A stretch of 64,000 nucleotides of DNA from NCBI GenBank assembly GCA_903919125.1, contig CAIXGS010000072.1, positions 1 through 64,000 on the forward strand, in the 5' to 3' direction. The position numbers were made by a program, and so were the translations under genes. The notes beneath the pieces were generated by a model. The model had not been told where the DNA came from. It ran no database searches and saw only the letters and a list, made by a program, of their open reading frames with translations. Position 1 is the first letter of the stretch. Each line of letters opens with the position of its first letter. This DNA is from an uncultured Spartobacteria bacterium (GTDB lineage: Bacteria > Verrucomicrobiota > Verrucomicrobiia > Chthoniobacterales > Chthoniobacteraceae). Positions 25,196-34,645 of the stretch are shown here, one piece after another.

Positions 25196-27064
25196 TCACT
25201 TTCGCTCCACGGCAACGGCCTCAACTCGGACTTCCTCAAGATCAAAACGGTCCCCGTCAAACTTACCCGAAGGCATCACCACCACCCGACCGGCGTTTTG
25301 CAGAGTCTCCCGCCAACCAAACCCCTGCTCGCTCCGCACCCAACCCGCCGCCCGCGCTTCGGCATCCGTCCATCCAAAATCCGCCTCCACGCTGAAGTCA
25401 GCGAAGTCCTTCTGCGAAAGCTCCATCGTCTCACGGTACCACTGCGCCACCTCCCGTGCGAAAATTTCAAACCTCACAATAGCCCCAGCCTCCGGCGTGC
25501 GCAGGCGTGCCGACAACCGCACTCCCCTCCCTCCGAAGTGCTGCGTCCAATCCCCATCGAACACTTTCCCGGACGCAAAAGGCCGCAGTCCCGGCTTGCG
25601 CGAAACCATGACCCCGCCCCCGCCCTGCAGGGCCTCCATCCTATCCGTTCCCTTCCACCCTTCCGGCACGCTGTGAAACCCCACCCGAACTACGCCCGTT
25701 CGCACAGGCTGAAGCTCCAATGGCGGCAGTTTCCGCTCCTGCAACGCCTCGTCGGCCAGCGCCACTCCATGAATTCCGTAAACCGCCCCTCCCGCATTCA
25801 CCTGAAACCTCAGCCGCACCAGTCCCGAAGCGCCCTTTTCCTCCGTGAAACTAAAGTCCCCCTCTCCCGTCACCCTGACCTTCCCCGAGGGCCGTAACCA
25901 GGCCGTTAGGATCTGTCCCCCGTCGGCACCCGATGCGCGATAGCCCGCAAACCCGTCCTCGGGCAGTGTTGCGCGGCACAACGCCCCAGACCGCTTCCAC
26001 CCCAGGTGCACCGTCGGGCTGCCTCCATAAAACACCACGTTCCGTCCATTTTCGATGAACGCCTGTCCGCCAGCCTGCGCATAAATACACCCCCCGTCGT
26101 AAGAACCATCTGGACCGTTTGCCAGCAGGGGCCGCCCGGGGGAAACCCGCTCCCAATGCAGCGAGTCTGGACTCCACGCCAACTCGCAGTCCACCCTCCG
26201 GCCGCCCGCTACATGATACATCATGAGGTAACCGAGGTATCCGTTGGCGTAGGGAAACACCGTCAGCGCGTATGTTTGCGAGCCGCGTCCCTCCTCAAGG
26301 CTGCTTCGCAACACAACACCGCCCGCGCGCCAGTTGACAAAATCGTCGCTCTCTAGCCTGCTCACGAGGCGCTCTCCCAAATACATCTTTGTGAACCAAA
26401 GAAACTTCCCCGTCCTCGGATCGCGAAACGCATTATTGTGGGTGTCGCCCTGAGTGGACTTGAAGCCGGTGGCCTCCAACGCTTCCCCCCAATGGATTCC
26501 ATCGGCACTGAAACGCACCCGGGGTTTTCCTAAGCCCACGTCGTAAGCCATCTTGTAGCGTCGCACAGGATCCGTTTCGGCTCCGTCTAGGAACACACCG
26601 GCATTCGGGCAGTCGCGCGCCACGATGTTGTTGACGCCGTTGCCTGCAAACCGGTGCAACCCCAGCGCCGGACGCTCCCACTTCAAGCCGTCGACCGAGG
26701 TGGCATACAACAAATACCAACCGACGTTGTGCACCGTCGACGGCACGTCCATCTGGGCAATGGCCTCGGGATCCGCAAGGACGTCCTTGTACCACATCAT
26801 CCAGCGCCGCGAGGATGAGTCCCAAGTGACGTTTGGATAGTAGTTATTCGTGGCATTTTCCCAAGGCTGGTCGCTGGACAGCAGTGGATTGCGCGCATCA
26901 CGCTCCGGTCTGCCAACGGTCAGCTCCACGCCTGAAGCCGAGGCCACCACGCGCCGGTCGAGAAGCAGCAGGTGGTCCTTCGCAGGGCGGTGCAGCGCGA
27001 CCTCCGCAGACAAACTCACGGCTAGAACAGCTAGCAGGACAACAGCACTTAGAATCGTTTTCAT
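25196..27064 (-). CDS. Secreted glycosidase-like five-bladed beta-propeller protein
   Basis: 622 residues with a signal peptide (about 1-20, VLLAVLAVSLSAEV). The repeats resemble the GH32/GH43/GH62/GH68 propeller superfamily as found in many Verrucomicrobia and Planctomycetes: blades contain NVTWDSSSRRWMMWY, VRFSADGIHWGEALE, FLWFTKMY and ELAWSPDSLHWERV. The C-terminal ~200 residues are beta-rich and may be an accessory carbohydrate-binding part. No catalytic assignment can be made from sequence alone. It is probably exported to act on polysaccharides or glycosides. Confidence 0.7.
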   Translation of the reverse strand: MKTILSAVVLLAVLAVSLSAEVALHRPAKDHLLLLDRRVVASASGVELTVGRPERDARNPLLSSDQPWENATNNYYPNVTWDSSSRRWMMWYKDVLADPEAIAQMDVPSTVHNVGWYLLYATSVDGLKWERPALGLHRFAGNGVNNIVARDCPNAGVFLDGAETDPVRRYKMAYDVGLGKPRVRFSADGIHWGEALEATGFKSTQGDTHNNAFRDPRTGKFLWFTKMYLGERLVSRLESDDFVNWRAGGVVLRSSLEEGRGSQTYALTVFPYANGYLGYLMMYHVAGGRRVDCELAWSPDSLHWERVSPGRPLLANGPDGSYDGGCIYAQAGGQAFIENGRNVVFYGGSPTVHLGWKRSGALCRATLPEDGFAGYRASGADGGQILTAWLRPSGKVRVTGEGDFSFTEEKGASGLVRLRFQVNAGGAVYGIHGVALADEALQERKLPPLELQPVRTGVVRVGFHSVPEGWKGTDRMEALQGGGGVMVSRKPGLRPFASGKVFDGDWTQHFGGRGVRLSARLRTPEAGAIVRFEIFAREVAQWYRETMELSQKDFADFSVEADFGWTDAEARAAGWVRSEQGFGWRETLQNAGRVVVMPSGKFDGDRFDLEEVRVEAVAVERK

Positions 27065-27130
27065 AAATTGTGCCCCACACTGGATAGAGCCTCACAGGTT
27101 GTCCGCTGCTTGAGTCCAAACACAGATCCT

Positions 27131-27190
27131 CGAGCGGTTACATTTCTCGTTCTTCGAGGCAACCCTCGCGCAATCCGAACCGGGAACGCT
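27131..27190. repeat. Partial copy of the dispersed repeat
   Basis: TTCTCGTTCTTCGAGGCAAC then CCTCGCGCAATCCGAACCGGG (about 27144-27184) matches the middle of the 24.1-kb copy almost exactly but lacks the GGGGACAG core. It lies between the beta-propeller gene and the oxidoreductase gene. Confidence 0.7.
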
Positions 27191-27227
27191 CAACTGTGCA
27201 GATTAACCGGCTCTCCGAGAGACTTCA

Positions 27228-28598
27228 CTACAGTTTCCAACCCGCCCGATAATCCCTCTGAAGAAGAGCGTTGGCGCCCGCGTCGTCCGTTTTTCCGGTA
27301 ACAGAATCCCAAGTAATCTTCTTCCCGGAGCGATACGCGACGCCGCCAAGATGGTTGGCGATGGTGAGCAAACCCGAATAACTAAAGTCGCACGGCGCCT
27401 TCTTTCCAGCACGCGCACATTCAATAAACTGTTGTTGATGGCTCGGACCGTCTTCGATGGTTTTGGCGGGCCGCTTAAACTCCTGAACCTTGTCGTCCAA
27501 GAGAAGTAGGTGACCCCCGTAATTGGCGATCACCATGCCCCGCTCGCCGATGAAGAGGGAACCGTCCTTCCACTGCGGAATTTTCCCTTCAGTCCAGATT
27601 TTTGGTTTCTCAGACCCCTGGTACCAGTGGTGTGTCACTGGGGCCAAATCACCACGCTGGCCGTATGTCCAAATGGCGCGCATGTTTGCGGGCGCGATTT
27701 CCGGATGCGGCGGTGCGCCGTAGCCCTCGACTGTCAGGGGGTGATCCAGCTTGAGCGCCCAAAATGGAAGATCGTTCGAGTGGCTGCCGAGATCGCTCAT
27801 GGTGCCGTTGGCGAAACTCCAGTAGCGGTACCAGCGAGGTCCAGGAAGATAGATGTCGTGATATGGCCGCATCGGTGCGGGGCCGATCCACAAATCCCAG
27901 TCTACTTCAGGCGGCACGGGCATCCCATTGACCGGCATCTTATCAATGTAGTCGAGAAGGCCGGCTTTTACGAAAAGATCGCCGTTAGCTTCGGCCTCGG
28001 AGCGCGACTGCATCCCCCAGGCGCGCGAAACCCACGTGTGCACCTCACGAACCTGACCGATGGCGCCGCTCTGGATCAGTTCGACCGTGCGGTGGTAAGC
28101 CGGCGCCGAATGCATCTGCGTTCCCATCTGGGTGATCACGTCCGCCCGTCGCGCCTCCTCCATGACCACGCGGCACTCGTGCACGTCCCGCGTCAACGGC
28201 TTCTCACAATACACGTGCTTCTTCGCCCGGAGCGCCGGAAGGATGGCGAATGCGTGCGTGTGCTCGGTTGTGGCGACAAACACCGCATCAATGTCATCCA
28301 TCTTGGTGTGCAGCTCGCGAAAGTCCTTGTAGGTACGGGCGCCGGGGAATTGGGCAGCCGCAGCCTCCAGGCTCCGAGAGTTCACATCACACAGCGCGAC
28401 CATTTGCGCAATTTCCGACATCTTCTTCACCTCGCCCAGATGCGAACCGCCCCGCCCGCCGACCGCGATGCACGCGACGTTCATCTTGGAATTTGGCGAT
28501 CTTGCTGACGTGATTGCGGGAAATCCAAAAACCGAAGCCCCTCCTGCAAGGAGGGAACGCTGGAGAAAACGGCGGCGGGTCACAGGGGGGATGTTCAT
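27228..28598 (-). CDS. Tat-exported Gfo/Idh/MocA family oxidoreductase
   Basis: 456 residues from the ATG at 28598. A twin-arginine signal TRRRFLQRSLLAGGAS opens the protein. The NAD-binding Rossmann domain starts VACIAVGGRGGSHL, and the family motif CEKPLTRDV with the catalytic Lys is present. The C-terminal domain is the dimerising beta-sheet typical of PVC Gfo/Idh/MocA proteins. They oxidise sugars, inositols or glycosides in the periplasm with a tightly bound nicotinamide cofactor; some are glycosidases. Substrate unknown. A secreted propeller gene lies downstream on the same strand, so the two may be one locus for glycoside turnover. Confidence 0.92.
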   Translation of the reverse strand: MNIPPVTRRRFLQRSLLAGGASVFGFPAITSARSPNSKMNVACIAVGGRGGSHLGEVKKMSEIAQMVALCDVNSRSLEAAAAQFPGARTYKDFRELHTKMDDIDAVFVATTEHTHAFAILPALRAKKHVYCEKPLTRDVHECRVVMEEARRADVITQMGTQMHSAPAYHRTVELIQSGAIGQVREVHTWVSRAWGMQSRSEAEANGDLFVKAGLLDYIDKMPVNGMPVPPEVDWDLWIGPAPMRPYHDIYLPGPRWYRYWSFANGTMSDLGSHSNDLPFWALKLDHPLTVEGYGAPPHPEIAPANMRAIWTYGQRGDLAPVTHHWYQGSEKPKIWTEGKIPQWKDGSLFIGERGMVIANYGGHLLLLDDKVQEFKRPAKTIEDGPSHQQQFIECARAGKKAPCDFSYSGLLTIANHLGGVAYRSGKKITWDSVTGKTDDAGANALLQRDYRAGWKL

Positions 28599-28677
28599 GG
28601 TTAGTGGGAGCAAGTGGCGGAAGAATCGAATTCTTAGGCCTGAGTTTATGATGTAACTTTATATATGGGCAACATCC

Positions 28678-28706
28678 TAGAGGCCGCAGGGGACAGACAC
28701 TTTCTC
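28678..28706. repeat. Dispersed repeat at the broken end of a DUF4160 gene
   Basis: AGAGGCCGCAGGGGACAGAC then ACTTTCTCT. On the minus strand it begins exactly where DUF4160 similarity stops. It matches the 24.1-kb copy with one difference in the shared part. Confidence 0.75.
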
Positions 28707-28863
28707 TATGGGAGGCATCCCGAATGATGCGAAGGATTTCGCTGACTTCAATATCCCGCAATCCCTTGTTCGATGCCAACTCAACCGTAGGCTCCAGCCA
28801 CAACTTGGCTTCACTATTTGGAGACGTCACATGAATATGGATGCGAGCTTCCTCCCATTTTTA
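28707..28863 (-). pseudogene. DUF4160 gene remnant
   Basis: On the minus strand the segment KWEEARIHIHVTSPNSEAK, then LWLEPTVELASNKGL and EILRIIRDASH resembles the body of DUF4160, a small protein often paired with a DUF2442 or ribbon-helix-helix partner in TA-like loci. An in-frame stop lies directly before the Lys, and the 3' end runs into the repeat at 28678-28706. Both ends are missing, so it is a remnant. It lies just downstream of the ribbon-helix-helix gene at 28891, its likely former partner. Confidence 0.6.
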
Positions 28864-28890
28864 CACACCCCATTTGTTGCGCTTTTAGGC

Positions 28891-29148
28891 TCAAGGGTGT
28901 TTTAGATCTGGGACGATTCTGTCCTTCAGTTCGGGCTCCGTGTTTGGAACCTTGGCGAGGATGACGTTGATGTCTACATCCCTGCCGCGCGTGGCACGCT
29001 CATTGAGGTAACGCTCGGCGTCCAAGGCAGACAGCTTTTCAGCCAAGGCACTGCTTACAAGCTGGTTAACCGAGACACCTTCCGTTTGAGCGAGGCGTTT
29101 TGCGTGTTGATGCAGGGAGTTTGGCAGGCGAATGCTCAGAGTGCTCAT
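28891..29148 (-). CDS. Ribbon-helix-helix antitoxin-like protein
   Basis: 85 residues. MSTLSIRLPNSLHQHAKRLA followed by GVSVNQLVSSALAEKLSAL is a ribbon-helix-helix DNA-binding domain of the HicB/CopG antitoxin kind. The C-terminal tail (about 45-85) is polar. A decayed DUF4160 gene lies downstream, so this may be an orphan antitoxin or a solo regulator. Confidence 0.8.
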   Translation of the reverse strand: MSTLSIRLPNSLHQHAKRLAQTEGVSVNQLVSSALAEKLSALDAERYLNERATRGRDVDINVILAKVPNTEPELKDRIVPDLKHP

Positions 29149-29306
29149 TGGGAAATTTCGGTTAGAATGGAGAGGAGTTTGGACGGCGTCACCACCTGCG
29201 TTAAAGAAATCTTCCTGCAGGCCTCCTCTTGAGCCGCTTCTGATTGAAAAACAAGAGATCGAATCGCGAATATTGAACGAGAAACACGCCCTGCCATACT
29301 GCGCTA

Positions 29307-29972
29307 ATGAGTGTCGTTCTCTATCAGATGCCGCATAGCCCGTACGCGATCCCCATCCGGCAAGCGCTCATCGCTTGTGGCGTGAGCCCTGACACCCGCG
29401 ACGTCCCTAATTGGGATCGTGGAGAAATCATCCAGTTGACGGGAGGCGCCTATTACCAAATTCCGTTACTGGTACACGATGGCCGCGTCATCTTTGAAAG
29501 TGAGGGAGATTCGTTAGAGATAGCCCGTTACATCGATAACACATGGGGCAAAAGGCAACTGTTTCCAGAGTCCCTTTCCGCACCAAACCTTTGCCTTATC
29601 GAATGGATCGAAGATGCAGTTGAGTCACGCACATTCAAACTTGCTGACGTTCACTATGTCCCGTCGATTGAAGACGTCGTTGCGCGCACTATGGTCGTTC
29701 GGCACAAGGAGCGGAAGTTTGGAAAGGGATGTGTCGAACAGTGGACTCAAAGCGCTGGAGCCATCCGTGCAGAGTTGGATTGTTTGCTTTCGCGTTGTGA
29801 AGCGACCCTGAGACACTCTCCTTTTCTTCTGGGAACGACTCCCGTTTATGCTGACTTCGCTCTCTTCGGCGTCTTGGGGAACCTCACACACAACGGATGG
29901 AACCAGTTGTGCGGGGACCAAAATGCCTTACAGCATTTTACCAATCGCCTGCAGGCTTGGCGGTTCCTGTAA
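29307..29972 (+). CDS. Glutathione S-transferase family protein
   Basis: 221 residues with an N-terminal thioredoxin-like domain (VLYQMPHSPYAIPIRQAL; later YYQIPLLVHDG with the cis-Pro, and ESEGDSLEIARYI) and a C-terminal helical domain (PVYADFALFGVLG). The first helix has Ser/Tyr but no Cys at the usual active-site place. Members conjugate or isomerise small molecules or act in stress defence. Substrate unknown; stands alone. Confidence 0.82.
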   Translation: MSVVLYQMPHSPYAIPIRQALIACGVSPDTRDVPNWDRGEIIQLTGGAYYQIPLLVHDGRVIFESEGDSLEIARYIDNTWGKRQLFPESLSAPNLCLIEWIEDAVESRTFKLADVHYVPSIEDVVARTMVVRHKERKFGKGCVEQWTQSAGAIRAELDCLLSRCEATLRHSPFLLGTTPVYADFALFGVLGNLTHNGWNQLCGDQNALQHFTNRLQAWRFL

Positions 29973-30094
29973 CACCTCACGCGATCCACATAAGAACATT
30001 GGACCATTAAGCCCTGAGCGTTCGTTTGTGGCATACTCCGCATTCCAAACCCCAGCCAATCGAGGCGCCACGTTGAGGACGTGTTGGACAGAAG

Positions 30095-32005
30095 TTACGG
30101 CGTCTTCGGAAGAGTAAATTGCTCAACCACCCGACGTAGTCCCAATGCCACCTTCGTAAGGGTCTCCGCTGTGGTCGCGGTTTCCGAAGCGCCGGTTGTG
30201 GTGTTTTTTGCTGCGTCCGCTACTTTTTCGATGTTAGAAGAAATCTCCTGTGACGCGACCGTCGCGGTACTCAGGCTGCGGGAAATTTCACTCATTGCGG
30301 AGCCCTGCTCTTGAACGGCACTTGCGATCGTGGCTTGGAATTCATCGATTTGGCCGATGATCTGCCCGATCTCAAGGATTGCGGCTACAGCGCTGGTGGC
30401 GTCGGATTGAATCGCGTTGATGCGGGTGCTGATTTCCTCCGTCGCTTTGGATGTTTGCGAGGCAAGCTCCTTCACCTCCTGTGCGACAACGGCGAATCCT
30501 CGTCCCGCCTCTCCCGCTCGCGCGGCTTCGATTGTCGCGTTGAGAGCCAGAAGGTTGGTCTGGGCTGCGATGCCAGTGATGACCTTGACCACGTCGCTGA
30601 TCTGAGCACTGCTTTCGCCGAGCTTCGCCACGGTTGCGTTGGTCCCTCGTGCCGCCTCTGCTGCGCGCCCAGATATACGGGTTGCTTCCGAGGTTGTGCG
30701 CATGATCTCAGACATGCTTGTACTCATCTCCTCCACAGCAGCCGCAACTGAGTGTACATCTTGAGAAACTCTCTGAGAAGCGTCGCTCACTACTTCAGCT
30801 TGAGAATAGGTCTGAGACGCATTGGCAGAAACTTGCTGGCTGATTTGGGAAAGCTCGGTGGACGCTGCCGTCAACGAAAGGGAGTCGTTGTGCAACGCAT
30901 CCACGTTGAGTCGAAGGTTCACAACCATCGTGTTGAGCGCTAGGCCGATCTGGCCAACCTCGTCGTTTGTGGTGACGTTCACGGTCTCGGTGAGGTCGTT
31001 GCGAGCTACTCGCGCAACCAGTTCGGTGGCGAGCTCTAGCGGACGGGTAATTTTACGGGCAACGACAACGGTGATTCCAACCCCCGCAAGAATTGTCACA
31101 ACAGACAGTAAAAGACTCGTCGAGATGGCTTTGGCAACCGTATCGCCTAATTCCGCTTGATCTCGCTGAAAGATCCCTGAAGAAAACTGCGTAATGGCAT
31201 CGGCCTCATGAAGGATCGAATTAGCCGTTTTTGCGAACAATGCGTAGTCGTCGGATGCGGCTAATGATTCGGTCAGTGGCTGCATCGTTTTATCGAAGGC
31301 CGTCTTGAGCTGGGTGATGAGGGCTTCCTGTTCGGGCGTGAGGTTGGCTTTCTGGAGGGCTTTGAGACCGTCGCCGAACTTGGAGCGTCCCGTGCTGGCA
31401 TCGCCAATCGAGCGGGAGTACATGACGATCATCACCGAGCGAGTGAGTGTGTTGAATCCCTTGGCATCGAGTGGAGCCAGTTCGATGCAGCCTCTGAACA
31501 CTCTCGAGAGCTCCTCTTGCGCCGTCAGGAGGTCACGCTTCACTTCAACCTGCTTTTGCGCAAGGTCGATGGTCGCACCTGCCATGTCGCCAATGTGTGA
31601 GACGGATTCGCCCAAGCTTTTCAAAACCTCAATCAGAGTCGCTTTCCTGACAGCTTCCCCCTCATTTAAGGCGGGAACTTCCAAATACATGTTGTGGAGC
31701 GATTTAAATTTTTCGCTTTGTAGGCGTGCCACGTCCCCCTTCAGCGCCTCGGCTGCGGCAAGGGCTCGCGTTTTCAGTTCAGCCCTACGGTTGTCTTCCA
31801 CAGGCATGGAAGCCTCTCCCACAGCCTGAATCATTCGTGAAGTTTGGTCGCTTGAATCTCCCGCGCCCTTGGACAGCGGGGTGACCACTTCAGCCATAGA
31901 CTTCACCTCACGCCCAACCGCACACAGCTGCTTGTTCACCAAGATGACGACCAAAATAAAGCCAAGTGTGAGTACGCTAACGGCCAAAAGAATGCGCTTT
32001 AACAT
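30095..32005 (-). CDS. Methyl-accepting chemotaxis protein
   Basis: 636 residues. It has an N-terminal membrane helix (about 5-25), a helical periplasmic sensor domain (about 30-295), a second membrane helix (about 296-316), a HAMP domain (about 320-372) and a long cytoplasmic coiled coil with the invariant hairpin tip ([20 protein letters not shown]). The receptor should signal through CheW/CheA, which are not encoded in this window. No C-terminal CheR-tethering pentapeptide is seen (the protein ends QFTLPKTP). The sensor domain is not a family I recognise, so the ligand is unknown. Confidence 0.95.
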   Translation of the reverse strand: MLKRILLAVSVLTLGFILVVILVNKQLCAVGREVKSMAEVVTPLSKGAGDSSDQTSRMIQAVGEASMPVEDNRRAELKTRALAAAEALKGDVARLQSEKFKSLHNMYLEVPALNEGEAVRKATLIEVLKSLGESVSHIGDMAGATIDLAQKQVEVKRDLLTAQEELSRVFRGCIELAPLDAKGFNTLTRSVMIVMYSRSIGDASTGRSKFGDGLKALQKANLTPEQEALITQLKTAFDKTMQPLTESLAASDDYALFAKTANSILHEADAITQFSSGIFQRDQAELGDTVAKAISTSLLLSVVTILAGVGITVVVARKITRPLELATELVARVARNDLTETVNVTTNDEVGQIGLALNTMVVNLRLNVDALHNDSLSLTAASTELSQISQQVSANASQTYSQAEVVSDASQRVSQDVHSVAAAVEEMSTSMSEIMRTTSEATRISGRAAEAARGTNATVAKLGESSAQISDVVKVITGIAAQTNLLALNATIEAARAGEAGRGFAVVAQEVKELASQTSKATEEISTRINAIQSDATSAVAAILEIGQIIGQIDEFQATIASAVQEQGSAMSEISRSLSTATVASQEISSNIEKVADAAKNTTTGASETATTAETLTKVALGLRRVVEQFTLPKTP

Positions 32006-32241
32006 GTGCTAGAATTTCGGAAGATGAAGGTCTTTGAACGTAAATTAGAGTTCACGATGAGTCTGTAGCAAACTCACCGAGGAACACGATTTTAACAGAC
32101 GAATCCGTGTGAATCGCCGATCCATTGCGGCGCAGAAAACAAAAGCGCCACCCAGTCGCCTACGCGTGCGCCGCAGTTTTTAACGTGCACCTTTGCAGCG
32201 AGTCGTATCTCATAGTGATTGTTTCGAAAATTTTTAGCCTC

Positions 32242-32799
32242 ATGAAATACACAGTAACCCGTCTCATTCTTGCTGCATCAATTCTTTCGGTCTCCGCCGC
32301 GTTTGCAGCCGACCCCTCCGAAATTGCAGCGCATGCCAAGTCCTACACGACAGCCGGCGAAACCGTGCTAGCAATGGTGAACAGCAAGAAAGTCGACTCA
32401 GAAGCTGTCGCGAAAAAGACGGACACGATGGTTGCCGACGGGATGTGGATTGCTGAGGAGTATCTTAAGTTGAAACCGGAAGCCGCTAAGTGGTTTAAGG
32501 CCGTTTTTGATAATATTCCGGCTATCAAGAAAATGCCCTACGAAGAAATCGAGAAGAACTGGCATGACGGCCACCATTTTGACGGCAAAGAAAAGGAAAT
32601 TGGAATCAACCACCAAGAAGAAAAAAACGAACATTTTCGCGACCCCTTGGATTCAGTGACTCACGCGCTTTTGGTTCAGCGTGCAGCGAAAGATTTTAGC
32701 ACCAAACCAGATGAGGAAAGTCTCAAGCGTATGAAATCAGATACCGCGGAGGGACTTGAACAGTTCAAAAAGGCTGTAGCCGTTGTCTCCAAAAAGTAG
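32242..32799 (+). CDS. Exported helical protein of unknown function
   Basis: 185 residues from the ATG at 32242; the frame opens earlier but the signal peptide (LILAASILSVSAAFA) fixes this start. The mature part is helical and charged, with NWHDGHHFDG near the middle, whose His and Asp residues could bind metal. I do not recognise the family. It is the first of several small envelope/stress-type genes over 3 kb, but intergenic gaps are large, so an operon is unlikely. Confidence 0.7.
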   Translation: MKYTVTRLILAASILSVSAAFAADPSEIAAHAKSYTTAGETVLAMVNSKKVDSEAVAKKTDTMVADGMWIAEEYLKLKPEAAKWFKAVFDNIPAIKKMPYEEIEKNWHDGHHFDGKEKEIGINHQEEKNEHFRDPLDSVTHALLVQRAAKDFSTKPDEESLKRMKSDTAEGLEQFKKAVAVVSKK

Positions 32800-33100
32800 G
32801 CGCGAAGGAAAGGCGCGAAGGGGAAGGGCACTTTAGCGTAACCGAAAATGACCTCAAGAAGCCGTATTAAGCGCACGCAATCCGATCGACGCGCGCAGGA
32901 GTGCAGGTGGAAGCTCTTGTTAAAAGGATGACAGAGTAAAAGTAACGGGAAGAAGGCCGAAGGGTCCGCATGAGTAGGCCACGGCGGGTTCCAAGTCTAA
33001 AGGCCATCGATTTGAGTCCGCCGCTAAACGTGAATCGGTGGACTGCAATGGGTAGAACCCCTCCGTGGCGCAGCTAACCAAAAAGGCGTACTTGTTTTGC
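32800..33100. other. Gap without a recognised gene
   Basis: About 300 bases. A direct GGCGCGAAGG duplication lies just after the preceding gene (32809-32835). No convincing coding frame, terminator or RNA gene was seen. Confidence 0.4.
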
Positions 33101-33325
33101 ATGAAAATACGCTTGTTTTTGGCATTCATAATGTCCCTTTCGCTGGTTGCCTGCGCCAGTGGACCAGCGGCCCGTAGGGACACCGCTATCGGGGCCCTGG
33201 GAGGAGCCGCAGCAGGAGGTCTGATCGGCGGAAGTTTTGGCAGTGCTGCCGTGGGTGCAGGTATCGGCGCCGTTGGCGGAAACATTATTGGGGGATCGCA
33301 GGACCAGGGTAATCGTCGTAGATAA
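33101..33325 (+). CDS. Small glycine-zipper lipoprotein
   Basis: 74 residues. The signal peptide ends in a lipobox LVAC (Cys 18), giving a lipoprotein. The body is a glycine-zipper hairpin, AIGALGGAAAGGLIGG and AVGAGIGAVGGNIIGG, of the YMGG/SlyB-like type that can insert into or pack against the outer membrane. Such proteins are often induced by envelope stress. The ATG at 33101 is chosen over an earlier GTG because it begins the signal peptide. Confidence 0.85.
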   Translation: MKIRLFLAFIMSLSLVACASGPAARRDTAIGALGGAAAGGLIGGSFGSAAVGAGIGAVGGNIIGGSQDQGNRRR

Positions 33326-33455
33326 ACGCAAGCATTTGAGCAAATGCGTCGGTCAACACGGTGATCGTACCTTGGAAAAGGCCTTGAGCGGGTGAACCTC
33401 GCTGCGAGGCGAACTCGTGATGTCCTCGGTGCGGATTACACGAGGTTGCAGCAAT

Positions 33456-33662
33456 TTAATCGCCGCAGCAGGCGGACGAGAATTTCTCGAGAACTTTTTC
33501 AATGACTTCTCGAGTTTCGCCAGTGCGCTTCTGAATGCGGCCGAGCAATTCCTCCTGCTTGCCTTCGACGAATTGGAGGTCGTCGTCTGTGAGCTTCGCC
33601 CACTTCTGTTTCAGTTTGCCCTTGGTAATGTTCCAGTCGCCTTTGATTTCGAGTTTGTTCAT
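33456..33662 (-). CDS. CsbD family stress protein
   Basis: 68 residues from the ATG at 33662: [20 protein letters not shown], then [27 protein letters not shown]. This is the CsbD signature, a small hydrophilic protein induced by general stress in Bacillus and widespread in soil bacteria; its action is unknown. A CysCys pair near the C-terminus is unusual. An overlapping plus-strand frame (33417-33989) is a shadow. Confidence 0.92.
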   Translation of the reverse strand: MNKLEIKGDWNITKGKLKQKWAKLTDDDLQFVEGKQEELLGRIQKRTGETREVIEKVLEKFSSACCGD

Positions 33663-34239
33663 TGTCGTTTGGGTTTGGATTTGATGCGCCACCGACCCCC
33701 AGAAGAAGTCCTTGCTGGGTTGATGTGCAGGTTGAAACTACAGCTTCGGGCTGACCTTCTGCTATGGGGTGTAACCCGACTCAACGAGGGTGAAGGGTGT
33801 CTCTTCCTTCCGCAGAAAGGGTCCGAGCTAAGCGGAGATTCCTACAATTGGTCGCCCTTAATCAGAGTCCCTGCGGTTTTTTCGACGACCGCAAAAAGCG
33901 CTACCGCTGCTCCGGCGCAAGTCCGACGGTCCCGCCAGCAAAACGCGGTCCAGAACCTCCACCCGCTTGTGCGTACGCACGAATCCTAGAAGTCGCCCCA
34001 ATATTGCAGAGCTCGACTCCAAGGAACCCATAAAAATCCAGCACCTCCAATAGGCAATCGGGTAGAGAACCCTCGGTCGCAAGGCTGGAAACCCTCACTG
34101 CGCTAAACAGCATCTTGGGAGTCTCCTGCGATAGGGCACATGCACCTCACCGCAATGCGAGTGACGATAACTATGTAAGCAGCGGCGATGCCGGGCAATG
34201 TCTCGATAGTGCCAATGCAACCTCGTCAGAACATCTCAA
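33663..34239. other. Gap without a recognised gene
   Basis: 577 bases between the divergent CsbD and BON genes. Several short frames exist on both strands but none has a recognisable motif, a good start site or a protein-like composition. No RNA gene was recognised. It presumably holds the promoters of both flanking genes. Confidence 0.4.
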
Positions 34240-34614
34240 ATGAAACGAACCAAGCTGCTTCTCGCTTTAACCATTGCCTGCCCGATTTGGGTACTCGCAG
34301 CGGATGACAAAACTGCCCCCGACAATACTGGGAAAAACGAGCGGGATAAGAACCACCAAACACTCACGCCCGGAGATCAGTCCGAGCGCCCCGAGGACGT
34401 AAAACTTACCCAGTCGATTCGACAGGCCATCATGAAAGACAAGGTTCTGAGCATCACAGCTAAGAACATCAAAATCATCACAACAAGCGGCAGGGTCACC
34501 CTCCGTGGCCCTGTGAATAACTTGGTAGAGAAAACCAAAATTCACGATCTTGCTAGAAGTGCTGCCGGCCAGGTGCCCGTGGACAATCAACTCGAAGTCA
34601 AACCCTCTCGTTAG
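34240..34614 (+). CDS. BON domain periplasmic protein
   Basis: 124 residues with a signal peptide (about 1-20, ending WVLA), a polar linker and one BON domain (about 53-121): LTQSIRQAIMKDKVLSITAK then ITTSGRVTLRGPV and the closing VDNQLEV. BON domains bind phospholipid membranes and occur in osmotic-shock proteins such as OsmY. A 31-base gap leads to the next gene, so the two are probably cotranscribed. Confidence 0.9.
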   Translation: MKRTKLLLALTIACPIWVLAADDKTAPDNTGKNERDKNHQTLTPGDQSERPEDVKLTQSIRQAIMKDKVLSITAKNIKIITTSGRVTLRGPVNNLVEKTKIHDLARSAAGQVPVDNQLEVKPSR

Positions 34615-34645
34615 TCCCAATCACACAACTTCAATCCCACGTATT

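Noticed and set aside
33417..33989. 190-residue plus-strand open frame
   Set aside because: It lies antisense to the CsbD gene, whose family match is clear; no motif in the rest.
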